From UBA7672 sp030824255 (GTDB lineage: Bacteria; Pseudomonadota; Alphaproteobacteria; Caulobacterales; Hyphomonadaceae), in contig OW818686.1 in assembly GCA_942493305.1 (NCBI GenBank), forward strand, positions 1,488,001-1,552,000: DNA of 64,000 bases. Reading direction: 5' to 3'. This document shows positions 8,031 to 16,331 of the stretch, piece by piece. The notes beneath the pieces are model-generated. The model was given only the letters and a program-made list of their open reading frames with translations. It ran no database searches and had not been told where the DNA came from. Every line of letters begins with the position of its first letter. Position 1 is the first letter of the stretch. The position numbers and the translations under genes were made by a program.

Positions 8031-8868
8031 TGGTGTTCACCGTGGTGATCGGTGTCTGGCGGATTATGGTCACGCGCTTCTGGGTCCAGCCGGAGCCAAG
8101 ACGCAGCTCCGCCTTTTTGAACAGGCGATCGACGATGTAGTACTTGCCGCGGATCCGGTAGTTCACGGCTTCAAGGCCTTCATCGCCGATCACATGGAGC
8201 GGCGGCGCCTCGATCAGGTTGTCCGGCATCTCAATGTACACCTGCTTCCCATCATCGAACGCCGACAGCGGGCGCCAGTCCGGCTTGTCGCCATCGATGC
8301 GGTAGCGAAGGTTGAGCGTCTCCGGCGTGAACACGGGCGCTGGCGGAGGAGCGGCCGCAGTCGGCGGCGGAGGAGGGGGTGGTGCGTTGGTGGCCAGTGT
8401 CATCTCCACCGGATAGCGCCAGGCGACAGACGCCATGGCCGCGCCGGACGTGCTCTTGAGGTCGACATGATAGACGCGCCGGTCCGTCATGATAACGAGA
8501 TTGGTCGCAAGGTTTGCAGCATTCGGTTTGACGAGGATGTGCGACTGGATGTTGCCCGCAATTCCCGACTGCGCGTCGCCAACAATCCATCTTGTCGTGT
8601 CGCCTGCAGAGACGGAGAGCAGCGTCTCACCAGGTTCCAGCGCGATGTCGGTGATCCGCTGGGGCGAGGCCTGTACCGCATAGAGCGCGCCGCGCTCATA
8701 GGCGAACTCATGCAGGGCGCCGACGAGAGCTGCGTCGGCAGGGCCACGTGTTGCGGCCTCGTTGCTGGCGGAGATCGCGGCGGCATCCTTGGGTGATGGC
8801 TGCGCCTGCGCAGGTGAGACGAGCGCGAGTGTGGCGATGCAGGCGGAGAGCAGAAGAGGGCGTGTCAT
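8011..8868 (-). CDS. trbG: Conjugal transfer protein TrbG (VirB9-like)
   Basis: The protein has 285 residues with a Sec signal peptide (MTRPLLLSACIATLALVSPA, cleavage after AQA). A VirB9/CagX N-terminal beta domain (SVSAGDTTRWIVGDAQSG) is followed by a proline run near 160 and the C-terminal CagX domain (LNLRYRIDGDKPDWRPLSAF). With TrbI and a lipoprotein it forms the outer-membrane core complex of the conjugation machine. The ATG overlaps the stop of trbF by 4 nt, indicating translational coupling. Confidence 0.94.
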   Translation of the reverse strand: MTRPLLLSACIATLALVSPAQAQPSPKDAAAISASNEAATRGPADAALVGALHEFAYERGALYAVQASPQRITDIALEPGETLLSVSAGDTTRWIVGDAQSGIAGNIQSHILVKPNAANLATNLVIMTDRRVYHVDLKSTSGAAMASVAWRYPVEMTLATNAPPPPPPPTAAAPPPAPVFTPETLNLRYRIDGDKPDWRPLSAFDDGKQVYIEMPDNLIEAPPLHVIGDEGLEAVNYRIRGKYYIVDRLFKKAELRLGSGWTQKRVTIIRQTPITTVNTNGGANG

Positions 8869-9566
8869 TGCTGGAGATCCCGTGACCAGTTGAAGGCGTG
8901 GACGTAAAGACCGAGCGGATTCTTCGCGAGCTGCTCGGGCGAGGAGGAGGGCGCAATCACGATGCTGGCGACGCCTGAGTAGCGCTCGACATCTATCAAC
9001 GTGCCGCTGGCATAGGTGCTCTCGCGCCAGCGCAGCTGAAAACTGTCCGGACTTGCCCGCACGACCGAGATCACCTCGACCGCGACTGTACGCTTGCCGA
9101 CCTTGGCGAACGGATCATCTTCCTTCGCCATGGCGTTCAGCACCTGCGCGCCGCCCTGCGTGGTCCAGTCATAAGCGCGCAGCCAGTTCTGACGGACCAC
9201 GATGGCGTCTGATGGCAACCCCCGGATCATCTCGATGAACCGGGCCAGATGCCAGGCGAGCTGGGCGTCGCTCGGCACGTAGGCCGTCGTAGCGGGGCCT
9301 ACGAGCCGCGCTTCGCCTGTCTGGTTTGCTTCGATCACGAACGGAACCGCTGCGGGGCGGAGCGCCAGCACAATGACGCCTGCCGCCATCGCGCCTGCAA
9401 GTGCGAGGCTTGCAAACGCTGCGGTCCGCCAGGTGCGGGCATGGGCAAGCGAAGATCCCATGCGATTGTCCCAGAGCTGCTGGGCCTGTCGGTAGGGCGT
9501 ATCGGGTTCGGGTGTCCGGCCAAGGCGCGAGGATCGCCCCCGGCCAGACGAAGTTGCGGTGAACAT
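8865..9566 (-). CDS. trbF: Conjugal transfer protein TrbF (VirB8-like)
   Basis: The protein has 233 residues, with a short cytoplasmic N-terminus (PDTPYRQAQQLWDNRMGSSL), one membrane helix around 50-70 (AAFASLALAGAMAAGVIVLA) and an NTF2-like periplasmic VirB8 domain. It is an inner-membrane scaffold of the mating-pair formation complex. It sits between trbL (4-nt gap) and trbG (4-nt overlap), the standard trb order. Confidence 0.94.
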   Translation of the reverse strand: MFTATSSGRGRSSRLGRTPEPDTPYRQAQQLWDNRMGSSLAHARTWRTAAFASLALAGAMAAGVIVLALRPAAVPFVIEANQTGEARLVGPATTAYVPSDAQLAWHLARFIEMIRGLPSDAIVVRQNWLRAYDWTTQGGAQVLNAMAKEDDPFAKVGKRTVAVEVISVVRASPDSFQLRWRESTYASGTLIDVERYSGVASIVIAPSSSPEQLAKNPLGLYVHAFNWSRDLQQ

Positions 9567-9570
9567 GGTT

Positions 9571-10914
9571 CTAATCCCTCTGCTTGAGATTGGGGCCTTC
9601 GGACGCGCCGCCGCCGTCTCCGGCGTTCAGCGTGTGGGCGGCAACCAGCACGCCCTCGCGGATCGCCTGGGTGCGTTTGAACCGGTTGGCCCAGGCGGGC
9701 TGGCCGGATGTGGAAGACGATGTGGCGGATGATGGAGAGGCGGATGCGGAGGCCGTTCCGGGGGGAGGCGTGATCGCGCCGGCAGCGCCGGCAACAGCGC
9801 GCTGGCCTGCCGTGCCGCGCGCCTGGAAGTGACCGGCGACGCGACCTGCTGCGTGCGTAAGACCGCCAGCCGCCGTCGCGCCCAGTCCGACCGCTGCATT
9901 GAGCGGCGCCGCCATCGGACCCGAGAGACCGGTGCGCAGGGCGCCGAGTGCGGTCGCCGCGCGCAGGCCGCCGGCAGCGGACGCTGAGCCGTTTGCTGCT
10001 GCGCGCGTGGCGCCGATTGTGGCGCCTGCGGCTGCGCGTCCTGCCGAGAGTGCGCCCGCGCCAGCCGCGCCCACACCGATGGCGGTGCCGGCTGCGGCGC
10101 CCGCCGAGAGTTGCGGCGCGCCGGAGACAAGTCCTGCCGCGATGCGCGGGCAGAAGATCGCAAGCCCCATCAGCGTGAGCGCGCCAAGCACTACCGCAAA
10201 GGCCTGCTCGATGGTCATGTCATCGGGGGACAAGGCCGTGCGCAATGTTGCGAACATGGTCGAGCCGATGCCGATCACCACTGCGATCACCAGCACCTTG
10301 ATGCCCGACGAGATGACATTTCCGAGGACGCGCTCGGCAAGGAAGGTCGTCTGCTTCCAGAACGCGAACGGCACTAGCACAAAGCCCGCCAGCGTTGTGA
10401 TCTTGAACTCGACAATCAGCACGAAGAGCTGGATCGACAGGACGAAGAAGGCCGCGATGACGATGATGCCGCCAAGGCAGAGCAGGATCACCTCGGCAAG
10501 ATTGGCGAAGAACTCGATCGGACCCGGCGCAATCGTACCAATGTGATCGAAGATTGGTTGCGAGGCCGCCAAACCCTCCGCCGCAACCAGGCCGGGCTTC
10601 AGGAGATCGGCCGGGGAGAACCCTGCTGCTGACGCCTGGAGCCCAAGCGTTGCGAAGCTGTCGAACACGATCGTCGACAGCAGCGCGAAATTGCCGAAGA
10701 TGAACGCGAACGCCCCGACATAGAGCGTTTTCTTCACGAGGCTCTGCAGGATGTCGTTCTGACCCCAGGCCCAGAACAGCGCCGCCAGTGTGACGTCGAT
10801 CACAATCAGGATCGCCGCTAGCGACGTCACATCCCCCGAGATCAGGCCGAAACCGGAATCGATGTAGGTGATGAACGTCGCCAGAAACCCGTCAATGGCC
10901 GAGAAGTCGTTCAT
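9571..10914 (-). CDS. trbL: Conjugal transfer protein TrbL (VirB6-like)
   Basis: The protein has 447 residues. At least six hydrophobic helices lie between about 20 and 270 (for example SLAAILIVIDVTLAALFWAW and VILLCLGGIIVIAAFFVLSI). A long Ala/Gly/Ser-rich low-complexity tail runs from about 270 to 440 and is probably disordered and cytoplasmic. TrbL/VirB6 is the polytopic inner-membrane channel component. There are 53 nt between it and trbJ with no trbK reading frame, so the usual entry-exclusion lipoprotein gene is missing from this position. Confidence 0.94.
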   Translation of the reverse strand: MNDFSAIDGFLATFITYIDSGFGLISGDVTSLAAILIVIDVTLAALFWAWGQNDILQSLVKKTLYVGAFAFIFGNFALLSTIVFDSFATLGLQASAAGFSPADLLKPGLVAAEGLAASQPIFDHIGTIAPGPIEFFANLAEVILLCLGGIIVIAAFFVLSIQLFVLIVEFKITTLAGFVLVPFAFWKQTTFLAERVLGNVISSGIKVLVIAVVIGIGSTMFATLRTALSPDDMTIEQAFAVVLGALTLMGLAIFCPRIAAGLVSGAPQLSAGAAAGTAIGVGAAGAGALSAGRAAAGATIGATRAAANGSASAAGGLRAATALGALRTGLSGPMAAPLNAAVGLGATAAGGLTHAAGRVAGHFQARGTAGQRAVAGAAGAITPPPGTASASASPSSATSSSTSGQPAWANRFKRTQAIREGVLVAAHTLNAGDGGGASEGPNLKQRD

Positions 10915-10967
10915 GGGGTGTCGCTCTCAAGGGTCAAGGGTCGCGCGCGTCGGGGTGGCGTTGAACC

Positions 10968-11708
10968 TCATGGCCAGGGCGGCGCTTCGGGATGAGCGGT
11001 ACGCGCGCCGCCAAAGAAATGCGCATGCTGGGCCCGCGCCTGCGCCAGCACTTCCATCTCGCGGGCGCGCTCCAGTGCTTCGGCGCGTGATTGCGCGACC
11101 AGCAGCGCCTGCAGCCGCATCGCCTGCTGGGCCTGCAGGGACAGGATCTCGTTGGTAGCCTGCTGCGCCGAGAGCGCGCCGGTTGCACTGGCGCTGGCAT
11201 CAGCGAGTGCGCTCAGGATGCGCTGGTCATTCCTGAGTTGCTCGGTCGTCTGCGCCTGCAGGAGCAGGGAGGACTGAAGCGCGGAGCGGGCATTGTCCAT
11301 CTGCTGAGCGGCCGAGCGCGCGCGACTCGCAATATCCGTGTTGCGATAGTCGCCCGTATAGAGCGTCTCGAGCGCTGCCCGCGTCTCGTTGACTTTAAGG
11401 GCCAACCCCCGCGCCGCATTGATGAGCTCGTCCAGCTGATCGAGCTGGCTCATGAGCTCGGGCGCAAAGGTGCGCCCGAGGCTGGTGAGGTTGCGCGCGT
11501 CATTCTCCAGCTGCCGGATCTGGTTGGTGATCTGCAGGACCTGGTTGCGGACCTGCTCCAGCGCCCTCGCCGCACTGAGCGCGTTCTGGATCAGGTTGGT
11601 CGGGTCGAAGACCGCAACTTGTGCCTGGGCCGCCGGCTGAAGCGGAGAGATGATGGCCACGGAGGCAAGCATCAGGCGGAAGATGCGGACAAGTGATGAC
11701 CGGTACAT
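10968..11708 (-). CDS. trbJ: Conjugal transfer protein TrbJ (VirB5-like)
   Basis: The protein has 246 residues with a signal peptide (FRLMLASVAIISPLQPAAQA). The mature part is strongly helical with coiled-coil character (ALEQVRNQVLQITNQIRQLE), as expected for TrbJ/VirB5, a minor pilus component with a role in recipient contact and exclusion. Its ATG shares one base with the stop of trbE (11,708). Confidence 0.92.
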   Translation of the reverse strand: MYRSSLVRIFRLMLASVAIISPLQPAAQAQVAVFDPTNLIQNALSAARALEQVRNQVLQITNQIRQLENDARNLTSLGRTFAPELMSQLDQLDELINAARGLALKVNETRAALETLYTGDYRNTDIASRARSAAQQMDNARSALQSSLLLQAQTTEQLRNDQRILSALADASASATGALSAQQATNEILSLQAQQAMRLQALLVAQSRAEALERAREMEVLAQARAQHAHFFGGARTAHPEAPPWP

Positions 11709-14221
11709 CAGACAGTCTCCAGAGTAGGGTGGGAGGGAATGGCAGGGCTGCGCTCGGGCGCATCGATGGCGTCGAGCACCCAGCCGAGCTGGCGCGCGCG
11801 GAGGAACCGGCGCCAGAACGGTGTTGACGAGGCTTGCCGCTCAAGTGCTGCGATGGTGGCGCGGGCGTCGGGGTTGGACGCTGTGCAGAACGCAAGCGCC
11901 ACCGGACCAAGCGCCAGTTCGAACAGGCGTCGGCCCTTGGGGCTCGCATAGTAGTAGTGCCGCTTGCGCTGGGCGGTTGCGATCAGGTCGATCTCAGTCT
12001 CGTTGAGCCCGAACCGCTCATAGGCCTGCCGCTGCTGCGGTTCGAATGCGCGCTCGTTGGGGAGGTAGATGCGGGTCGAACAGCTCTCGATCAGGGCCGG
12101 CGCAATGCTGCTGGTTGCAATGTCCGCCAGCGACTGGGTGGCAAATACCACTGCGACGTTTTTCTTGCGCAGTGTCTTGAGCCATTCGCGGATGCGGGCG
12201 GCAAAGATCGGCGAATCGAGGAACAGCCAGGCTTCATCGAGGATGAGCAGACTCGGACTGCCATCGAACTGTTCTTCCAGCCGGTCGAACAGATGGAGGA
12301 GGGCAGGCGCTGCCGCCCTGGGGCGCGCCATGATCTCCTCCATCTCGAACAGGACAAGGTCGGACAAGCGCAGGCGGTCTTCGGCGCCATCGAACACGCC
12401 CCCCATCGCGCCCTCCTGCGTGTAGGGCTGGAGGGCTGCCTGCACTGCCGCGTTCTGAACCAGGAGCCGTAAGCCCGTGAGATGGCGCTGCTCAGGCGGG
12501 GCAGACATCAGGCTGCCAAGCGCCGACCAGACCGGCTCCTTGACCTCCGGCGTGTCCGGCAGCCCCTCCTGGGCGAGAAGCGTCATCACCCAGTTGAGGG
12601 CGTCGGCGCGGCCTTGCGGTGTGTCGATGCGGGCCAGCGGCTGGAAGGCGGCAACACCATTGCCGCCCAGATCGATGGCTGTCCCACCCATGCCGAGCAG
12701 GGCCGCGCGCGCCGAGCCGCCCTTGTCGAACACGAAGACTTTGGAGCCGGCAAAGCGGCGCCACTGCAGGGCAAGGAAGGAGAGCAGCACCGACTTGCCG
12801 GCGCCGGTCGGTCCCACAACCATGGTGTGACCGACATCGCCGACATGTAGATCCAGCCGGAATGGTGTTGACCCATCCGTTCGCGCAACAGCCAGCGCCG
12901 GTGCGTTGAGGTGCCGGTTGCGCGCGTCCCCCGCCCACGCGGTCGAGAGCGGCGCGATGTGCGAGAGGTTGAGGGTCGAGACCATCGGGTGACGCACATT
13001 GGCGTAGGCGTGACCGGCGAGGCTGGAGAGCCAGGCCTCAACCGAATTGAGACTCTCCGCGATCGTCACAAACCCCCGCGACGCGATGATGCGCTCGGCA
13101 TTGCGCAGTTTCTCGTCGGCCTCTTCGGGCGTTTCGCCCAGGACAACCAGCGTTGAGGTCAGGAACCCGAACCCGACAAGTTCGGAGCCCAGCTCGGCAA
13201 GCGCTTCGTCAACCTCCTCGGATTTTGCGATGGCGTCGGGATTGGCGAACGTCGCCGCCTCCTTGGTAAGCATCTCCTTGATGAGCGCGCCCATCGACTT
13301 GTGCTTGGCGAACCAGAGCCTCCGCCATTTGACGAGTTCGCGCTCCGCCTCTTCGCGGCCAAGGCAGACGAACCGCGTCATCCAGCGCCATGTCATCGCC
13401 GAGGCGCTGAGATCATCGAGCACGTCCGGATGGGTGAAGGGCGGGAACCCCTTGATGGTGAGAACGCGCAGATGCCTGTTCCCAAGCATCGGCGCGATGC
13501 CGCCGACAAGCGGTGCGTCGCAGAGGACACCGTCGAGGAAGGCTGCGCCGGCAGGCGCGCGTACATTGGTTGCGCGCGGTGAGACCTGGCGCTTCAAATA
13601 GGACAGCGTCTCGTCATCGCTGAGCGCGTGGAACTCGGCGACGACGCCCTCGAACATGCCAAACGCCTGGGCGACGCTGCGCTTGAAGGTCTCAAGCGCT
13701 TCCCGGGCGACACGACGGTCGAGCGCTATCTTGTCAGCCACGCGTGTCTGGCGGGTCTGCCTTGGGGCTGGCACAGAAGCCGCCTTTTTCTGGTCGATCT
13801 CGAAGAAGAAAGCCGACGCCTTGGCATGTGCGTCAGCTGGAGGCGTCCATTGCAGGGTGAGGTGGTGGACGGTCTCGAACTGCGCGCCCGCCTGTTCGAA
13901 CTGGGCCGCCCGCTCCGAGTCGATGAGACGCGAGAGATCATCCTCGAACGCGCCGTCGGGATAGTCCGTTATCTCGCGGCGATCCGCTTCGATATAGACA
14001 ACCCAGCCATGCCCGAGCCGCCGGAACACATTGTTGGCGCGCGCGGTGAAGGCGACCAGCTCTTCCGGAGTAGACGAGCGTACGTCAGGTCCGCGGAACC
14101 GGGCTGTGGCCTGGAAGGACCCATCCTTGTTGAGGACAACGCCTGGCGCGACCAGCATTGCCCAAGGGAGGTAATCCTCAAGGCGGCTGGGCGTGTGAGC
14201 GTAAGGAGCAAGGGAGAACAT
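11708..14221 (-). CDS. trbE: Conjugal transfer ATPase TrbE (VirB4-like)
   Basis: The protein has 837 residues, full length for the family. An N-terminal CagE/TrbE/VirB domain is followed by an ATPase domain with Walker A VVGPTGAGKSVLL (near residue 455) and Walker B LLILDEAWLFLD (near 650). VATQSLADI follows, typical of VirB4 proteins. It powers pilus biogenesis and substrate transfer at the inner membrane. It lies between trbD and trbJ. Confidence 0.96.
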   Translation of the reverse strand: MFSLAPYAHTPSRLEDYLPWAMLVAPGVVLNKDGSFQATARFRGPDVRSSTPEELVAFTARANNVFRRLGHGWVVYIEADRREITDYPDGAFEDDLSRLIDSERAAQFEQAGAQFETVHHLTLQWTPPADAHAKASAFFFEIDQKKAASVPAPRQTRQTRVADKIALDRRVAREALETFKRSVAQAFGMFEGVVAEFHALSDDETLSYLKRQVSPRATNVRAPAGAAFLDGVLCDAPLVGGIAPMLGNRHLRVLTIKGFPPFTHPDVLDDLSASAMTWRWMTRFVCLGREEAERELVKWRRLWFAKHKSMGALIKEMLTKEAATFANPDAIAKSEEVDEALAELGSELVGFGFLTSTLVVLGETPEEADEKLRNAERIIASRGFVTIAESLNSVEAWLSSLAGHAYANVRHPMVSTLNLSHIAPLSTAWAGDARNRHLNAPALAVARTDGSTPFRLDLHVGDVGHTMVVGPTGAGKSVLLSFLALQWRRFAGSKVFVFDKGGSARAALLGMGGTAIDLGGNGVAAFQPLARIDTPQGRADALNWVMTLLAQEGLPDTPEVKEPVWSALGSLMSAPPEQRHLTGLRLLVQNAAVQAALQPYTQEGAMGGVFDGAEDRLRLSDLVLFEMEEIMARPRAAAPALLHLFDRLEEQFDGSPSLLILDEAWLFLDSPIFAARIREWLKTLRKKNVAVVFATQSLADIATSSIAPALIESCSTRIYLPNERAFEPQQRQAYERFGLNETEIDLIATAQRKRHYYYASPKGRRLFELALGPVALAFCTASNPDARATIAALERQASSTPFWRRFLRARQLGWVLDAIDAPERSPAIPSHPTLETV

Positions 14222-14256
14222 GTTCAGATCCGTTGGGAGAGAGTCCGTTTGAAGCG

Positions 14257-14523
14257 TCAGGTCTCAAGACGGTTGGGGATGCGCATGGCGCGGCTCATCA
14301 CTTCGACCGCGTCGGGATCGCGCCGGGCGAGGATGACGCCGAGCACATGCCCCGCGATGCCCAGGATGAGCCCGGGGAGGAGGGCTCCGGCAAAGGCGAC
14401 GATGGCCGCCAGCGTGCCGTTGAGGATGGCATAAGACCGGGGAGCCCCACCCATGAGGAGGGGTTGGGTGAGGGCCTGCCGAACGGGCGCCACAAATCCT
14501 GGAACATCGCGGGTATCGCGCAT
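14257..14523 (-). CDS. trbD: Conjugal transfer protein TrbD (VirB3-like)
   Basis: The protein has 88 residues. The frame is open upstream to 14,652, but the MRDTRDVPGFVAPVRQALTQ start at 14,523 fits TrbD and leaves trbC undisturbed. Two adjacent hydrophobic helices (ILNGTLAAIVAFAGALLPGL and LILGIAGHVLGVILARRDPD) are preceded by the FVAPVRQALTQPLLMGGAPR segment typical of TrbD/VirB3. It is an inner-membrane partner of TrbE. The end is 35 nt before the trbE start. Confidence 0.9.
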   Translation of the reverse strand: MRDTRDVPGFVAPVRQALTQPLLMGGAPRSYAILNGTLAAIVAFAGALLPGLILGIAGHVLGVILARRDPDAVEVMSRAMRIPNRLET

Positions 14524-14536
14524 GCGAGCTTCTCCT

Positions 14537-14869
14537 CTACGGAATAACCGCGCCGCCGCCGCCAACCAGCGGCAGGAAGAAGCTCGCCGCAGCGAATGCG
14601 ATGGCGAGACCGAACAGGATCTGCAGCAGCTTCTTGAAGCCCTGGCCGACATCGCCGAACGCCAGCGTGAGGCCTGTTGCGACGATGATCAGGATCGCGA
14701 CGATCCGCGCGACCGGGCCGGTGATGGAATCCAGCACCGCCGTCAGCGGGCCTTCCCACGGCATGCCGCCGCCGGCAGTCGCCGCGTGCGCCGCTCCGCT
14801 GAGCATCACGGCGCCAACGCCGAGAGTTGCCACGCGCACCATTGCGCGCAGCGTCTTGGTCAGTCTCAT
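14537..14869 (-). CDS. trbC: Conjugal transfer pilin TrbC (VirB2-like)
   Basis: The protein has 110 residues. A signal peptide (AMVRVATLGVGAVMLSGAAH, cleavage after HAA) is followed by two hydrophobic helices (ARIVAILIIVATGLTLAFGD and LFGLAIAFAAASFFLPLVGG), the classic pilin subunit. TrbC of related systems is processed to a cyclic pilin by the TraF peptidase, and a traF gene is present at 19,656. The ATG overlaps the trbB stop by 4 nt. Confidence 0.93.
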   Translation of the reverse strand: MRLTKTLRAMVRVATLGVGAVMLSGAAHAATAGGGMPWEGPLTAVLDSITGPVARIVAILIIVATGLTLAFGDVGQGFKKLLQILFGLAIAFAAASFFLPLVGGGGAVIP

Positions 14870-15876
14870 GGTTCACTCCTGTTGGTAGATTGAAGCGCGC
14901 TTCCCCCTCGCGCAGCGGGGTCCGGCGCTGCGGGCAATCTGCCCTTCGGCGCGAGGATTTCCGGGATGCGCCGGCCGGCTGGCCCGCCGCGCTCCACAAA
15001 GACGACGAGATCAATGGCTTCCGCGATCAGCGCGCGAGGCGGCGTCTCGCAGACTTCCATGGTGAGCTGCTCAAGCCGCGACAGAGCGGCCTGCGCCGAG
15101 TTTGCGTGCAGTGTCGCGATGCCGCCCGGATGACCGGTATTCCAGGCCTTGAGCAGGTCGAGAGCTTCGGGACCGCGCACCTCGCCGACCACAATGCGAT
15201 CAGGCCGGAGCCGGAGCGTCGAGCGCACCAGGTCCGACAGGGATACCGACCCGGGCTGTGTCCGCAGCGCGACCACGTCCTCCGCCGCGCACTGGAGCTC
15301 GCGGGTGTCTTCTAGAATGACCACGCGTTCGCCAAGCTGGGCGATCTCATGCAGCAGCGCATTGGCGAGCGTTGTCTTGCCCGAGCCCGTGCCGCCCGCG
15401 ACCATGATGTTGGCGTGGTCGCGGATCGCGCGCCGAAGTGTGGCGGCCTGTCCTGGGGTGATGACGCCCGAGGCTTCATAGTCATTGAGCGTGAACACGC
15501 GTGCCGCTGGCTTGCGGATCGCAAAGCAGGGCGCGCGTGACACCGGCGGCAGGACGCCTTCGAACCGCTCGCCACGTGGGGGCAGCTCGGCAGAGACGAT
15601 GGGGGTGTCGCGATTGACCTCGGCGCCGGTCAGCGTGGCGACAAGACGGATGACGCGCTCGGTCTCTGATGCTTCGAGCCGGTGCGGCGTTGCGACCCGA
15701 CCCTTGCCGGCCTGCTCAAGCCAGAGACGGCCATCCGGGTTGGCGATGACCTCGATCGTGTCGGTCGCCTCCAGCATGGCTGCGACCGACGGCCCGAGCG
15801 CTGTGGTCAGCATGGCCAATCCACGTGAGGGGTCATGGCCACGCGACGCGTCGTGTTGAGGAACGGCGTTGCTCAT
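14866..15876 (-). CDS. trbB: Conjugal transfer ATPase TrbB (VirB11-like)
   Basis: The protein has 336 residues. Walker A is MVAGGTGSGKTTLANALLHE (near residue 157). An Asp box VVILEDTRELQCAAED and a Walker B region (LRLRPDRIVVGEVRGPEALD) follow, then the His box (NTGHPGGIATLHANSAQAAL). It forms a hexameric cytoplasmic ATPase that drives the type IV secretion apparatus. The start overlaps the copG stop by 4 nt. Confidence 0.96.
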   Translation of the reverse strand: MSNAVPQHDASRGHDPSRGLAMLTTALGPSVAAMLEATDTIEVIANPDGRLWLEQAGKGRVATPHRLEASETERVIRLVATLTGAEVNRDTPIVSAELPPRGERFEGVLPPVSRAPCFAIRKPAARVFTLNDYEASGVITPGQAATLRRAIRDHANIMVAGGTGSGKTTLANALLHEIAQLGERVVILEDTRELQCAAEDVVALRTQPGSVSLSDLVRSTLRLRPDRIVVGEVRGPEALDLLKAWNTGHPGGIATLHANSAQAALSRLEQLTMEVCETPPRALIAEAIDLVVFVERGGPAGRRIPEILAPKGRLPAAPDPAARGGSALQSTNRSEP

Positions 15877-16331
15877 TCGCCGGCCGCCCCCACATGGCAG
15901 TCGGGAGTAGAATGCTCGATGGTCGGACCGAACTGGTCGCGCAGGATGCTGCGGCCCGTCCGGAGCTTGGCAACCATCGCGGCGATGACATTGCGGAAGC
16001 GCTCCGACCCCCGCGCGTTGACGTCCGCCTTGTCCATCTCCGGAATGTCGGGTGAGACGCTCATCACAAACCGCGTCGTGTGTGCGGTCAGTTCGAACAG
16101 CGTCTCCTGGCCGTGCTCGAGCATGGCGAGCCGCGCCATGATCCGGTCGAGGCGCGCCATCAGGGCGTGATGCTCGCCCTCCTGGCGCGTCGCATCGAAG
16201 AAGCGATGGACGGCATCCTCCAGAACGTCTGACGCACTGCGACCCTGATGCACGGCCAGACGCCGCATCGCGGCGACGAGATCCTGGTTGATGTAGGCGG
16301 TGATCTTGGCGCGCGGCATGAGCTCAGACAT
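15873..16331 (-). CDS. CopG-family ribbon-helix-helix protein of the trb operon
   Basis: The protein has 152 residues from the ATG at 16,331 (an ATG 12 nt later, giving MPRAKITAYI, is equally possible). The frame is open further upstream, but that part overlaps traG and looks non-coding. An N-terminal ribbon-helix-helix stretch (AKITAYINQDLVAAMRRLAV then GRSASDVLEDAVHRFF) is followed by a helical tail (ARLDRIMARLAMLEHGQETL). Such proteins sit between traG and trbB in Tn4371-like elements and are likely regulators or accessory DNA-binding proteins of transfer. The start overlaps the traG stop by 8 nt. Confidence 0.88.
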   Translation of the reverse strand: MSELMPRAKITAYINQDLVAAMRRLAVHQGRSASDVLEDAVHRFFDATRQEGEHHALMARLDRIMARLAMLEHGQETLFELTAHTTRFVMSVSPDIPEMDKADVNARGSERFRNVIAAMVAKLRTGRSILRDQFGPTIEHSTPDCHVGAAGE

